Assembly (NCBI GenBank): GCA_022577435.1
Contig: JAKOON010000027.1
Location: forward strand, 6,878,800-6,942,799
Source of the DNA: Embiotoca jacksoni
Taxonomy: Eukaryota > Chordata > Actinopteri > Embiotocidae
Reading direction: 5' to 3'
DNA: 64,000 nucleotides
The notes under the pieces were generated by a model that was not told the origin of the DNA, did not search any database, and worked only from the letters and a program-made list of their open reading frames with translations. A program made the translations under genes and the position numbers. Positions within the stretch are counted from its first letter, which is position 1. Every line of letters begins with the position of its first letter. Shown piece by piece: positions 50,701 to 64,000 of this stretch.

Positions 50701-52795
50701 AATATTGGGGATCATGTATTTCACCCAAGTGTGACCAAAAAGAGGGAGAACTCGTTCACAGGTAGGCGCCAGCTATTCGTTTTTTTTTTAGAAAACTTCA
50801 TTTAGGAACATTAGGTTATGAAAAGTTAATATCGTTTTTAATTAGGAGAGATATCCCTTCCTATCTGGGTGAGATTTCCACTCTGCTGCTCGTGGAGCGT
50901 TAGAGGAAGAGTACAAGATAATTTCATCATTCTCCTGTGCATATCACAGTGTGCTCATTTATAGCACTGAATTCTTATTCTTCAGATTTTCTTTGCCATT
51001 GACCATCACATATTCAGATTAAGATAAAATTGCATTCAGACACCTTGATAAAAAAAAAGAAAAAAAAAAAGCAGAAAGATTCAGCTGTGCTTCTTTGTTT
51101 CGTAGTAAAACATTGTCTTCTTTTTCCTTTTCTTATTAGTGAAAATGTTTTAATTTGCGCAGGACATATTTGTGGCTGGGTGATAATTGTATGATCATAA
51201 TTTGAACATATTGTTTTACAAAGCTGTATTGATTCCAAACATATGGTGATTAAAAATAAACAACTGAAGGGAGACTTGTCAGACGTCATACATTACAGTG
51301 GAACACGATTCATTGCGCTGAACATTAAATTGATTATGTTGGTTGTGATTTTGAATTGCTTCAACTTTTCATTTTAAGAATCTTGCTTCTATATGTATTA
51401 CCTATAAAGTATACATCTCTATGCTATTAGCAAATACATATTTATTGGCGATAACTAGTTCTTTTGTTTGTTTGTATTTTGGAAATCTGTCAATCATCTG
51501 TCACTTTTTTTTTTTTATTCCTCATGAAATCCATCAATACCTGATTGATGTTTATGTGTGCTCATGTCTCATGCAGTTAATAATTATGAACTAAAACTTC
51601 ATGGTAAAATACAGAAACTATACATAACTTGTATATTCAATATATATTATATATTATAAGAGTACTTTTTTTTTTTTTACTAATACTCTTAGCTTTTATT
51701 TTATTATTTATTCTGTTTAAAGGTATAATAAATCATCTTTGTTTCTTATGTACCTTGGCTGCTCTGACACTAAAACTTTCTAATATCCATATCAATTATA
51801 CTTTTATATGTGGCATATAATGCAGATATTTTTGCATTATGATCTATTTTTTTTTGCATCTGCTCTTGGACAACTCCTGCATACATCTTAATACACTTCA
51901 TGTTTTCATGACGCTCCCTTTCACTCGGTACAGACGAGGCCATAACTCCTGACGTTTATCGATCCTTTAGCCTCTGTTGAATTTATTTCTACAAGTCTAT
52001 ACAAATCTGTTTCTGTGCAGCCTATTGTACCAGAGGGGTTAATGTATTATACAAAGTGTTCAGATCAGGGATTAGATTTTCCCCCAATTCCATCAGTCAA
52101 TTCTCGGTGCTCTCCAGGGCATTCATCATTTTGACAGTTGCAGATAAGGCAATTATTTTCCTCAAGCAACTACAAAATGTAGACAAGTGCTTCTGTGACA
52201 GTGTGTCTGTTTGAGGGGGGAACACAAATATTATTCCACCAGTCACTGATGGCACATATTGCTTGCTACAAAGCGATATCCTTTGTATCACAAAGGAAAC
52301 AGATGTTATGAGCATTTTTGTGTCCTAATGCACTCTGCTGTTGCGTCTTTTTACAGTGAATTGAAGCTCCATACTGTGGTTCAATAGGATTTTTTTTTAC
52401 CAATGGCTTGTTGTTCGGGCCTTGTTTTCTGCTGCTGGACTAAATAAGTAATAGAAGCCATACTGTTAAACTGATGTTGTGATTGTCTTTAGAATATCAA
52501 TTACATTTATTTTTCGGACGGTTAAAGAACCAGCTTTAAAGAAGCAGTCAGAAAACAATATTTCATGTTTTACTACTGCATTATAGACAGTATTAACTGA
52601 AACAAACGAAAGTAACTACATACATACAGTTAGCATAGCATTGTTTTGAGCAATAATACTCACATAAAATCTGACCCTAATATCCGCCCTGCTGTCCTTA
52701 GTTCTGTTCCCTGATTATGACTGTACTCGTATGTTAAAGGATGCCATCAAATAAGTCTTTCATGAGGCACAGAGCTGTCTGCGAGCTCCTCTATG

Positions 52796-52812
52796 TGCCC
52801 CTAGGGGGCACC
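52796..52812. promoter_or_regulatory. CTCF-like motif
   Basis: GTGCCCCTAGGGGGCACC resembles the CTCF core on either strand because it is nearly palindromic. It is a motif match only. Confidence 0.25.
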
Positions 52813-54730
52813 AGAAGACCTTAATTTCTACACAAGTGCAGCTGCTTACCGCTGACTTACACCACTGTCATCTACTGCTGAGGCTCAAGCCAGGAAACGA
52901 TTCAGGCTGCTGATAAATCTTTTCAAAGGAAACAATAAAGTTTTCTACAAACAAACACGCAAAGACTTCACAGAAACTTCTCTCTTACTCTGCCTCTGTC
53001 TTTGACAGAGTTCAAACGTATGTAGCAAAGCCAGACTAAAATTTTATATTTTCATTACTAATGGCAAATAATTGTTTGATGCCAGTATTCAGAGCTATGT
53101 GTGTATAATTAATACATTTGTTTTATTTATACAAACTTGATAAGTTGGATAATAAGAACAGAAAAAAAAAGCTCAATGAGAATAACAGTCTGCTTACAGT
53201 CAATGAATAAAAAGATATTGATAAGCATGACTGTTAGATGTTGAATAATAAATAATAACATCTTAATGAACGTTGAAAGTATTCAAATAAAGAGATACAG
53301 AGAAAAACAAACTGGTCTCAATATCTGTACTTTTTATTTTGCTACCTTCTGTCCCAAACAAATCTGCATGGGAAGAGCAAAGCAACACAGTTATCCGTGC
53401 AGTCACTAGATTATGCACTTTATACGCCATAATACTTTTCATACGAGGGTTATGTTAAGTGTGTATTTGCCAGATTTTGAGTGGAAGGCGTTTGCTGGCT
53501 GAAGCTCAGAGTGAGAGAGCAGGAGGATGACGTTAGGGCTGAGCTCAGGTCTGTCATCGGATCAAAGTGGGAACTTGCTCTCCCATCGCTGTCAGCACGT
53601 TTTAATGATTGTTGAGCCGGGGCAAGCTGGTCCTCCCGAAAACTTTCCCATACCAAGTGTCTGATAGATTCATAGCTTAATCATTGACTCACACTTAATT
53701 CATCTGGAACAACACTGAGCTCAAATTACAAGGGGGATTTTTGGTAAAGGTCGGTCATCTCTATCACTTCAGATAAAGAAATACACACTGTGAAGTAAAG
53801 ACTGAAAAAAATGAATGTAATTTTATAAAATTACAAAAAGGCTTATTCTACTGTAGAAAAACATCTCAAAGTGCAAAGAACTGATGTTCAAGACCGAAGG
53901 AAGGATGTGAGAGATGTGCCTACAGAAAAAAGATTTTAAGTAAAATAAAATTTACCCTTGAACATGAGCTATCTATAGCTGGATAATTGTTGAAAGTATT
54001 GTCAAACTCTTGTCAATATTGTCGGCTAAATTACATCCAGCAGTATGAATCACTGACAGTTTTGTCTTTTCCACTGTAATCAATATAAAGTATGAAAACA
54101 TGTCATTGCTCAGTGGAATCAGAAAACATTGAGTAATTCCTCTGTGGTCAAAGGGCAAAGACGTCCTACAACAGAATAACTACATTTTATGATTTGAAGA
54201 ATCATAAGATACAGAATAAAAGACAATACAGTATACCATTTTTGCCTTTTAATCTACTAGCCTCAGTTTCGAAATGGTAGGATTACACAGCAAAACAGAT
54301 AAAGGACAGTAACTAGGCTACAACAGCTACAAATAGTAAAAACAGTGTCATTAGGAGACTGACAAAGGTTTCATGAGGCCGTCTGAGCTGAGCTACTATG
54401 ACAATAAATCAAACCCAGAAAGAAGGCCAAGGCCTTTATGGGGAGTGCCACCCATATATTGACTGCACATCATAGCAGCCCTCGTGTTGTAGGCCGGATT
54501 ATAAATCCCATTTCTAAAAGATATGAGACTTTTGATGTGTAACACCGGCTTCTTGTTTCGGCACAGGTTAGACTTTTTTTTCCCCATTTACAACCACATT
54601 TTTCCCCAAGAACCGTTTCACAGTCTAAAAAGTAACCAAAAATAGTTGTACAGTAATTAATTTAGAAGAGTACAGTGGTAGTAGTGCCTCTAGGAGACCT
54701 TTAAAATCTGTGTACTTGAAATTAGCTTAC

Positions 54731-54816
54731 CCATTTCTGTGTGAAAGTGTCTGCCCGCCTGCACGTCTGACAGGATGCATGGTGCATGTAATGAATGAGA
54801 TGGCTGGTGTCGGCTT
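54731..54816 (-). other. Exon-like segment of unknown gene
   Basis: On the minus strand a pyrimidine-rich acceptor (TTTTTCAACCCCACAG) is followed by 86 bases without a stop in any frame and then a strong donor, ATG|GTAAGC. One frame reads ADTSHLIHYMHHASC then QTCRRADTFTQK. I do not recognise it as any family and no partner exon was found, so it could be part of a non-coding RNA or a chance arrangement. Confidence 0.25.
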
Positions 54817-55674
54817 CTGTGGGGTTGAAAAAGTAGTTTCGGTGAAAGAGAGAGAGAGAGAGAAAAAAAAAGGATCAGTTAACAGATGAAGGGAAAAGAA
54901 TCCAAGCTGAACTAGGGATCATCCCCTTCAAACTGTCCCCAAACAGACCTCTGTCCTAGCAGAAACTCTGATCGCTCAGCCTGCCCGGGCCACAGAGCAA
55001 GCCTGGGTATGAAACCCTAAATACTTTCTGGACCAAATCTGTTTAAAGCTCCAAGCATCAAAAACTGGACCAGAAACCTGTCAGAGTTCAAATTAAATGC
55101 TTTTTCAGAATCTTAGTTCTGTGTAATTTGATGGGAAAGTTCCTGACTGACATCATAATTTTGTTGATTGTATTTAAACAAAATGCTCGTGCAGCTGGTG
55201 CAACACTGATGGGTTGCCTTCCCTTCCCTTCTTTGGCTAAAAACAATGTTGCATTCATAAAACATGTTGATTACACATTTAAAAAAATTCACATTGTGTT
55301 TGGCAATAGTCTTAAAGATGTCTAATGATACCGAGCTCATAGGACACAACATCGAGTTTTGTCCTTGGTATTCCTTCTTTGGAATCGGGTGCTTTAGTGA
55401 TTTGAGGTGGTGTAATTAACTGATGAGAGCTACACATTTTCACTGTCTATAAACTGTACACTATCAACTACTTTCGCGGAAGAAAATAAGTAAAATCAGG
55501 GAGATGCTCTTGCAAACACAAAATCGGCATTTACAGCAAAACCATCGACACAAGTTTGGCTTCATCAAACTCCTGGATTAAATTCATGGAATATACAACT
55601 GGACAACAAATAAATTATTTACATGTGGCACAGGAACAATATGCTGCTTTTTGTCCATGTCAAAATTTTCTAGT

Positions 55675-55678
<4 letters not shown>

Positions 55679-55714
<36 letters not shown>
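55679..55714. repeat. (GT)n microsatellite
   Basis: About eighteen GT units. It is complementary to the long (CA)n tract starting at 55978. Confidence 0.95.
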
Positions 55715-55717
<3 letters not shown>

Positions 55718-55977
55718 GTGGATGACCACCTCTTAAAACTTGCACCTCGCTATTTGTTCCATAAATTCTACCCGCCAAACTCTGTGAGTACAGGTGGTAC
55801 ACATTAACACCTCTGAATTGTCTTTGCATAAGGAAACATATTTACATTTACACTGCATTGATTGCGCTGAAACTATTACTGTGTCTAGAGTGAGTTATGG
55901 TAAGTTTACAAGTCAGCAGTGTAGAGCACAAACAGATATACACGCACACATGCAGAAACAAACACGTGCAGATGACC

Positions 55978-55998
55978 ATGCACGCACGCACACGCACG

Positions 55999-56081
<83 letters not shown>

Positions 56082-56088
56082 CACACCA
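55978..56088. repeat. (CA)n microsatellite with CGCA variant start
   Basis: It begins as CGCACGCACACGCA and becomes a pure CA run of more than 35 units. Open frames of Thr-His or Val-Cys across it are artefacts. Confidence 0.95.
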
Positions 56089-57699
56089 TCCTTCAGAAAC
56101 ATTGATTCTGTTTTGAATAGTGTATTTCCTCCTCAGTCTAGATAGTCTTGCTACTGCCCATGCTGTTAGTGCGCCAGGCATTTTCAAACTCTTTACATCC
56201 ATTACATTCCACTAGGTAAATACCTAATGCTGGAAACATTTGTCAATGTATGCGCCTGGCTGAACAGAATAGATTATTGGGGGCTGAGTAAAATACACTG
56301 CATTTCCAAGCAGCACTATGCCTGTGACATATTAAAAACTTCACACAAGACCCTGTGCAGTTTCCCCCTGCACCAAGGCCAGCAATATTTCAAGGAAATA
56401 AAGCTTACAAACAATAGTAGACATTCTTGGTAAGAAATAGGAATGTCACTGTTTAAAATAATACAAGCAGCAAGGCAATTTCTGCCCCTTTAACAGCAAT
56501 ATACGATCCTTAGTCTCGCTTCATATTTACTTGAGAGCAACAATTAGCAAGACTCATTATATTCTAACTGGAAGCACTTTTTACTGTAAGATCATTATTC
56601 AATAGATGTAATACACAACTATTCGTCAGATATACAGCATACAGCAACTTTCTGATTTACTTGGGTTAAGGATCAAGACTTTTCCACTTGCTACTTAGTT
56701 TTAGTACAACAGATCTGGGATTATTCATTATAATCTTGCAATACACTGTTGACTTTTTGTTGTCAATTTTAATCTGTTTTACTCAATTTAAAAAAAAATA
56801 ATTTATTATTGTTTTTATTGTTTACTTTATTTAAATCTGCCTTGTGTGTTTTAATACCACCGTGTGTTTCTTTTATGCATTTACTGTATCCATGGTTCAC
56901 ACTTGAAATGAAAAAAATCCTGACCTGAAACTCTGGATTGCAGAGGAATGTGATTTTGTCCATTAAAACTAGGTCAGAGCAGAATTACACCATTTTGTGG
57001 AGGAAAAACATTGCTTTCCTTTTTCCATCTATTTGAATTGAAGCTGTGATAGAAACATTTCAAGCTTATTCCTTGAATTACCACGGCAGTCAAACAGGGA
57101 TAACTGACTCATCTGGTGTCTTAATCCACCTAAATAGTAATGGGAAAAGACCAGTTTTAGTCTCATTGATTGGATTAGCACTTCTTTAAAAGGGCTGGTA
57201 TGAATATGCATGGAGCTGTGGGACGTCTCGAAAATGTGAGTTACCAATAATAGTTTTTTTCAGTTTCAAGCAACTGCTTAATGTAACAGGGTTGTACATT
57301 AAGGTGACAAAGTAAAGTCTTGTCTCTTGTACAGCTAGTTATTCTTTGTCTCTCTAAATTACTGGGATATCTCGGAAAACTTTGACAGATTGCAGTGATG
57401 TAAGGTTAGACGCCAGCCAAGTAATTTGTTGTTAGTGCAGGTCCAGGCGGTGATTATTTTTAAGATCGTCAGGTACATACTTTTTGAACATTTCATCTAT
57501 TTTCTCAAGTTCCTCTGCATCTATTTGAATTAAATAAAATCTGTTGTTTTTCACCCTTTCACCGGGACGTAGAGTGAGAATGGATTGTGCAGTCTTGGGA
57601 ATAATCTTTAAAAAAAATGCGTGGACTTTTTTAGTTCATACTTGTGCGTGAATGAACATATCTTCATAGAAATGTTGCTTTAGATCATCTAAAAACAAA

Positions 57700-59100
57700 C
57701 AAAAAAGACCTTTCTTTAAGTCAGCGTGCCTCTTCTCTATGCCTCTTTGATCTCCAGTAATTAATAGAGAATGGGACTCCTGTGGCAGACCCTCTTCAAC
57801 AAGGATACACAATAAAGAGCAGGAGCTGAGAGTGGACAGGGGTGATATTGGGTCTCTTATTTGGGTGCATTTCCATTCATTCCTTCAATATTCCATTCCT
57901 GGTTCTGCTTCATAGGTTTGTCTATTGTGGCGCGCTGAATAGGAGAGCGCAGGAGCGTCTCTGCTTCCGTTAATTAGAGCTTTATGCAGCTTCCGCTCCT
58001 TGAAGAGTCAAAGTTTAAGCAGAGGAAAAAAAAAAAAAAAAAAAAGAAACCCTCTGTGTTGCTCCAACCCCAGACTTCTATTGTGGCTTCAAAGACATGA
58101 AGAGGTATAGTTTACCACTGGTTTGGGTGTAGGTGGCTGCAATGTTGGAGGGATAAAAGCAAGAAAAACAATGAAAAAGTGAGATTTTACACGCTAAAAA
58201 TTTGGACATTAAACACGGCTATGTATGCTGATTTGAATAAATTTAAAATGTTGAGTTTAGAGCATTTCATAAAAGCGAAAATCAAGCGCTGTACATGTGA
58301 TCCCGAAGTTCATATGGAGTTAACAGCGATGGGACATTCCAAGGACTATTATATGCATACTGATTGTGCAGGAACCCCTACTTGTCTTTACACATGAAAT
58401 GACCAATTGTTCGTGCAGGCTTAAGTGATGCACGAGGAAAAAGAGAAAAAAAAAAAGTCCTGGGGTCTGTTATGACATGTGGCTATGGGTGTCCTTTTAT
58501 ACCTTGAGATTCCCTTTGCCTCATTAGTTAACACACTTTCTTAGTTTTGAACAATACCTTAGCTTGAGTTCTCCCAGCAGAAATCCCCCCGCTCAGTCGA
58601 TATTTCCAGGGCCTGCAGCAGAGTTTCAGAGAGAGGGCCCTTTCCCCCCTGTCCTAACAGCTTTAATACTTGTAATTATCTCTTGCTGGGGGAGGCTGGA
58701 AATTGGATTAGGGTGGTGAGTCTCAGCTGAATGAATTACCTCCATCTCCCCACTTGGTGGGCCACACACTGATAAAGTGCGGAAAAACGGATTTGGATTC
58801 AACCTTAGCATTCATGGCTTCCTTGTGGAAAAATGAAATTTTCCAACAGAAGGGGCCAGTGTGCCAGCAGTATCTGTCCACAGCATGTTTCATCTGCTCC
58901 TGCTCTTCTGGAAATGCAATTACCTGCGTTATCAGGGCCTAAATGGTGACAGTTTGGCAGGGGAGCAGTTCCACCTGCCAAAGGCATCATTCCACACTGT
59001 TTTTGTTGCATTTAGTATTCTTGCAGTTTGAAATTATTCCCCCTTAATTCCACCTGTCAGAAGTAAAACAATTTCCTGATTTGTTTACAGGTAGAATAAT
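57700..59100. other. Candidate conserved non-coding block
   Basis: This stretch lacks microsatellite or repeat character apart from a poly(A) run at 58025-58045. It has mixed composition with homeobox-type cores (CAGTAATTAATAG, CGTTAATTAGAGC, GAAATTGGATTAGG, GCAATTACCTGCG). Such texture is typical of vertebrate developmental enhancers. Conservation cannot be judged from a single sequence. Confidence 0.25.
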
Positions 59101-62039
59101 ATTGTTGGTGATGGGAAGGTAAAAAAAAAACCTGAGACGCAGCACCTCAACTTTAGTATTAAACTGCTTATATAACTGATTTCTTCATAACTCGGCTTTC
59201 TAATTCATGTTATTTATCCTTGACTCACGTACAGCACTTCTGCCACTTTTAATTTGTCTCAATGTTTAATGAAGTAAAAAAAAAAAAAAAAAATAACACT
59301 CAAGTATAGCTAAATGCTGTTTATGGCGGAAATATATTCTTAAGTGCAACAATCTAACACTGACAATAGCATAAGTACAGAACAACTATGCAGGGAAAAA
59401 CAAAAGAAACAACAACTAGCAGTGTTTTATTTGTGTACTGCACATCTGTACCTTCACTTAAATGACTGCACATACTGTAGTTGATAGTAAATTATTTACC
59501 AACATCATTTCAGTTAATGTTCTACATGTGTTGTTTCTGTCAAAGGAGAACAGGTAATCTCTCTCAGAAGGTCTATTAAATCAATAAGTGGGAAGGCCCT
59601 GCTGCTGTGCACCTCTGATATGTCACAAAGAATAAAAGGAGCAATTAAATTGCTGGATTTTATTCTACTTTTTACACTGCAAAGTCTGTGTACATTTCAC
59701 TTTCTGCGTGCTGTTTTCTGCATATATTTGCAAGATAAATGGTTTAAAATTGGGATTTTATTACAAATCATCAAACACTTCCCTAAATGTGGCATCTAAA
59801 TGAAGCAAAAATTACCTCAGACTGAGTCTAACTAAAAAGATAATGCTCTGGAGAGAAGTTAAACACTTTCATTTGTATTGAAATGGAGCCAACTTTGTTT
59901 CCCTGTTGTTCATTAAGCAGTGGTTTGAATTCGGTTTCATATTTAATTTCCCGCTGTGTCATTGTAAGGAATCAGATCAAACAGAGGACAAACTAGCCCT
60001 ACATAGCCCGTGCTTGCTATCAGACACCCCCCTCGTCTTTTCCACTTCCCTTTCTTTTAACCCCCCACTGAGGACAATCCTTGAAGGTAGATAAAAAGAA
60101 CAACAAAAGATAATTAAATCTAAAAAAGGAGGGAAAGATCTCTGCATTCTCACTCGAACAGTTGGGGATAGATTTCAGCACAGTAAGGGTTTGGCTAATT
60201 TATACAAAGGCCTGATGGGAGTCCTTCAATGTTTACTCTCTGCCTGGGACATGGATGGGTAAAGAGAATATTACACGTCCCTGTAATTGTTATATGTTCC
60301 TATTTTTACTGTCTTACCTTATCGCACTTCCCAGCACAAATAAAACACACACTTTATTTGCATTTGTCTGATTGCAAGACCACCAAAAGCCAAATTCATA
60401 ATAATTTAAGATTATCAGTTTACAGCTGTGCTGTTATCAGAGGAGTAAAGGCTGCTCTGACGTGCCTTGTTGTTCCAACTCAAACCTGCATCCCATCGGT
60501 GACAAATCTAAAATTATAATACAGTAATGCTTCACATAGACCCAGCTATTTAGGCGTGAATTTAATATTCATTGCTTTTGCAGCTTGGTTGGTTTTAAGG
60601 TGCTATCACCCTTATCCACCCTCCTCCCAACCCCACCCACTCCCAACATCGCTGCCATCTACACTGCTCCATCCGCCAAACAGGGGCAAATGGCAGTCAC
60701 TGGGACAGACGTGCAAACACACATCCAGCCATCTCTTTGTCCCTCCCTCCTTCAGTCATTTTCCCCTTTCTCTTTCTCCGGCTGCCTCTCTCTGTCCCCC
60801 ATCACTCTCCCTGTCCTTGTTTTTGATCTTCAAACGCTGGTAGGGATAATGACTACAAATCAGGGATGAAGGTGAGTGATCACAATGTGGCCCACCCATC
60901 CCAGCTGGCCTTTTTACTCCCCTCATATGATGCATCTTCCTGACTCTTTTTGAGAACCCGCTGAACTGCACCGTAAGGGTTTCATATGTGGCTACCGGGC
61001 TAAAAGGCTTCCTAAAGGGTTCGTTTTTATATTTCCAGCACAGAAAAAATGAAGTCCGATATGTATGAAAATAATGTATTTACATATTGTTTCTGTAATA
61101 TACTTGAAGGCAAAGTCAATTCTTATTCAACAACTTGGGACTTGCTGTTGTAGCCTTGTCAACTGTTTTTCCAACAACTTATTATTTTCAATGTGAAAAA
61201 ATAAATGTTAATATTATAGTCCAAACTGTGTACTTTCCTGTTGACCTAGTTCTGTCTTTAAGCAGTTGGAGATACTGTAGTTGTACAGGGACGGAGATTA
61301 CAGTAGAAGAAACATTTAAGGTCCAGTCACTTTCAAAGAAGTGGCTTTAAACTCAACAAAATACTATCTTAAAACATGCTAAATGCTAATATGCCATCGG
61401 TCATGAACATCTCTATATTGCTATATACACACATCTCAATGGTAAAACCACTGAAGATTGTAAAATTGAATAATAATACATAGAAATTACAGTGAAACTT
61501 TGTACATTGCCAATAAATGTTATAGTTAGAACCGAAACAACACTGGATTTTTGGGACTAATGCCAATACCAATATCAGGAGGTAAAAAATTTCTGATATT
61601 GATGTATCAACCATATGTGGTTGTCACACTTGACAAAGTTGTGTAATGGAGGCAGGCTATTTTACAGTTTAAACGCTAAACTTGTCCAAAATCACATTAG
61701 AGTCAATGAAATTCACTGGTCAAGTGATAATGGTATTTATAAATTCAAAAAAACACACGCAAATAAAAAAAAAATTCTGCATTATGTTTTTGTAAAAAAA
61801 AAAAAAAGTTATCATATCGGACAACAAACGACAAAATCGGCCCACCAATACATCGGTCAGGCTCCTCAAGTTAAACAAAAACATCCATAAAAAGACATGC
61901 CGTCTTTGATCAAAACTTCTGGCCCAAACGGCTGCAGTATGCTTGACATTCAACCATCAGACTCTAATTAAAAAATGAAGCAACTTTAAGATCTCCTTTC
62001 TGTTTAGACGTCAAATTAAAAAGTGTCCTCGCACCAGGA

Positions 62040-64000
62040 GTCCTATCCTTTCACATCATAAGTTTCTAATGGGCAGTTTAGATGATTCATGCCAATCAAA
62101 CATCTGTTCTGCATTCCCCTTGTCAAGAGGAGCACCTGTTGACCTCTACCTGACCTTCGCCGGCAGAAAGAAATGCGGAGGGAGAGAGGGACTATGGTTT
62201 CCTGTTTCAGGCAGGAGAACAGAAAGGACCAGGAAGAGGTAGTTTTATGACCACTGTTTACCTTGGTGGAGGCCTGCCTCTTTTCCTCTTTTTTTTTTCT
62301 TAATGTGCCCAGCAAAAAAATGTTTCACTAGGGAGCAGGAGGTGAAATTTTTCTCATCCAAATGGATGGCAATTTCCCACCATTTAGCACCTGAAGGTAA
62401 TTAGCTTGAAGAGATTGCGGAGTGAGAAACACGTTCATGGAACATTAACTCTCGTACATTCTCCAGTTGCAGAGAATTAATAGGAAAGATTAAAGTTTAA
62501 AGAGAGCAAATGCCATTACCACACAAACCACCTCTCTGTGGCACCATCTTGGGCTAACTTTTCCCCCTCTTTATAATAAGTCTGTATTTCACGATGGCAT
62601 CAGGGTCTGGATTACAATAGCAGGTAATAAGTGGTGGAAATGAGACAGTTCTGCAGGTTTGCAATGTGGTTGTATATGAGACAATGGAGAGCCTCGGTAC
62701 CCTGCAGCGTAATTTTTCTCCATAACAGCTTGCTGCTTGCTTCCACTACCCTCTGATGCAATATGCAAATAACTAATTCAGCATCCTTTCTCTCAACATG
62801 TTAAGCAAATGTAATGTAAAGCAAACCTCAATTTAGTCAAATTTAATAATAAGTTGTACTCTTAATTGTCCAGATATATGCTGAACAATGTCTGAAAAGA
62901 AGCTGCTTTATGTTTCAGAGTATGCCATGTGAATGCACACTTGTGTTTGTTCTTCTTGGGGTGGCACACTTGGTTACAGTGAAGAACAGTGTATTTTAAA
63001 GATGATCAAAACCATACGATAAATCATACCTTCAGATTTAAGAGCTGAAAGAAATTAAATTGAGACATGGTGGAATTTATTGCCCAGAAAATCCCATTCT
63101 ACTATCTGATTTGAAAAGTCCAGTCCTCCAAGCTCTAGAAAATCTATTTTCCACATTTTAATACCCTGCATAACAGTCCTCATAATTCATTCGAGTGTGT
63201 TAAGCACAGTTTTATTAGATCTGAAACAAATTTTGGTGGGGGATCCTATAGGCCATTAACCATGGAGTAATTTTATCCTTGTTTCCTTAATGATGCCATA
63301 ATGGCGAGTGAATTTCTTAACTAAAGACCAAAGAACATTTTGAAGGTCAGCTTCATCTGCAGACTCCTTCATGCGCTTCTCTGAAAGATTGGAAAAGTCG
63401 GAGATTTTTGAAGAGTCATTAATAACGCTAAAGCTGAAGGCCTATTTGCGTTCTCGCTTTCTACCTTTTAATGTTACAATTTCTTCCTGTTCTTTCCCTC
63501 TTTTGCCTTGCTTCCCTCTGTTTTGCAGTTTCTCTCAAGCAGAAAAAATGGAGTGCTGATTGAGAGGGTAAAAATGGCAGCGCGGTGACATACAGATCCC
63601 AGATGTGGTGCCTCAATAATTTAAATTTTATGCCTTTGTTATCACTTTAATCATTTTCTTTATTCGTTTTGTTTCAGCGATCGGAGAAAGAGTTGATAGG
63701 CCAAAATGCCCTGGGAACAATTTTTATTTGGTGTGTGGTGCAAAGTCTAATTAGAATTAGAATTTTGCTGAGCCTTGAAATGGTTGGTACTTTATCCTGA
63801 TCGCCTTAGATATTGTTCGAAGTCAGTCATTTGTCATAGCAGAGCATGCTGGGAAGGCGGCTGCTAATCAAGGCTCCATCTCCTCCACTCTTTTTCTGCT
63901 GCCATTGCACCTCTGTCCAAATAAATGCTGTTGGGTAAGGATGAATGCAGTCCTGGCTCTGACACTGAATCTTATGGAAGCCCTGCAATAGAGCTCTCAA
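62040..64000. other. Candidate conserved non-coding block at window end
   Basis: It has similar mixed-composition texture with motifs such as GGTAATTAGCTTG (about 62396) and TCTAATTAGAATTAG. No reading frame is supported. The interval 59.1-62.0 kb is AT-rich with a pyrimidine-rich patch at 60720-60800 and no recognised gene. Confidence 0.2.

Larger units (their letters stand above)
45110..54700. other. Intergenic sequence without a recognisable gene
   Basis: Apart from the microsatellites listed separately and a CTCF-like site at 52796-52812, I see no gene. Poly(A) or poly(T) tracts lie at about 45078, 49119 and 51050. Short frames of 60-117 codons lack motifs and splice support. Confidence 0.55.

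Noticed and set aside
55794..56202. Open frames rich in Thr-His or Val-Cys
   Set aside because: They are read-throughs of the (CA)n tract.
60556..60869. Pro/Ser/Leu-rich open frames of about 95 codons
   Set aside because: They follow a pyrimidine-rich DNA patch; the two frames overlap with equal openness, which points to base composition.
63526..63569. Mini-exon between TTTTGCAG and GTAAAAATGG
   Set aside because: The donor is weak, the insert has a stop in the natural frame (GAGTGCTGA) and no partner was found.

Overview
The window looks like nuclear DNA from a teleost fish, probably a percomorph. It has AT-rich non-coding sequence, compact intron-rich genes with GT-AG splice sites, abundant microsatellites, and fragments of interspersed repeats that I recognise from many spiny-rayed fish genomes. 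No bacterial, plasmid or CRISPR features are present. The species cannot be named from sequence alone.

Five protein-coding genes can be assembled exon by exon, all in the left 40 kb. lrit1 (112-2826, +) and lrit2 (5112-7221, +) are tandem paralogues for retinal leucine-rich-repeat/Ig/fibronectin-III membrane proteins. cdhr1 (10638-22448, -) encodes photoreceptor cadherin and converges on them. ghitm (coding 26954-30703, -, with a non-coding first exon near 31.1 kb) encodes the mitochondrial inner-membrane BI-1-family protein GHITM/TMBIM5. chst3 (36920-38378, +) encodes Golgi chondroitin 6-O-sulfotransferase. The order and relative orientation GHITM-CDHR1-LRIT2-LRIT1 is the same as on human 10q23, so this is an old syntenic block. 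chst3 next to ghitm is not the human arrangement. Three neighbouring genes (lrit1, lrit2, cdhr1) belong to photoreceptors and their synapses.

The most interesting structure is at the 3' end of cdhr1. Two different terminal coding exons (11868-12065 and 10638-11180) follow the same upstream exon in the same phase. Each encodes its own transmembrane helix and tail, and they are visibly related in sequence. The gene is therefore predicted to make an 862-residue protein with a long cytoplasmic tail and a 747-residue form with a very short tail.

The right 24 kb (39.4-64 kb) holds no convincing gene. It contains microsatellites (including a GT tract and a CA tract that are mutually complementary), a diverged repeat copy, one exon-like segment of unknown origin (54731-54816, -), a CTCF-like site and several stretches that read like vertebrate conserved non-coding elements. 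The last point needs comparative alignment to confirm.
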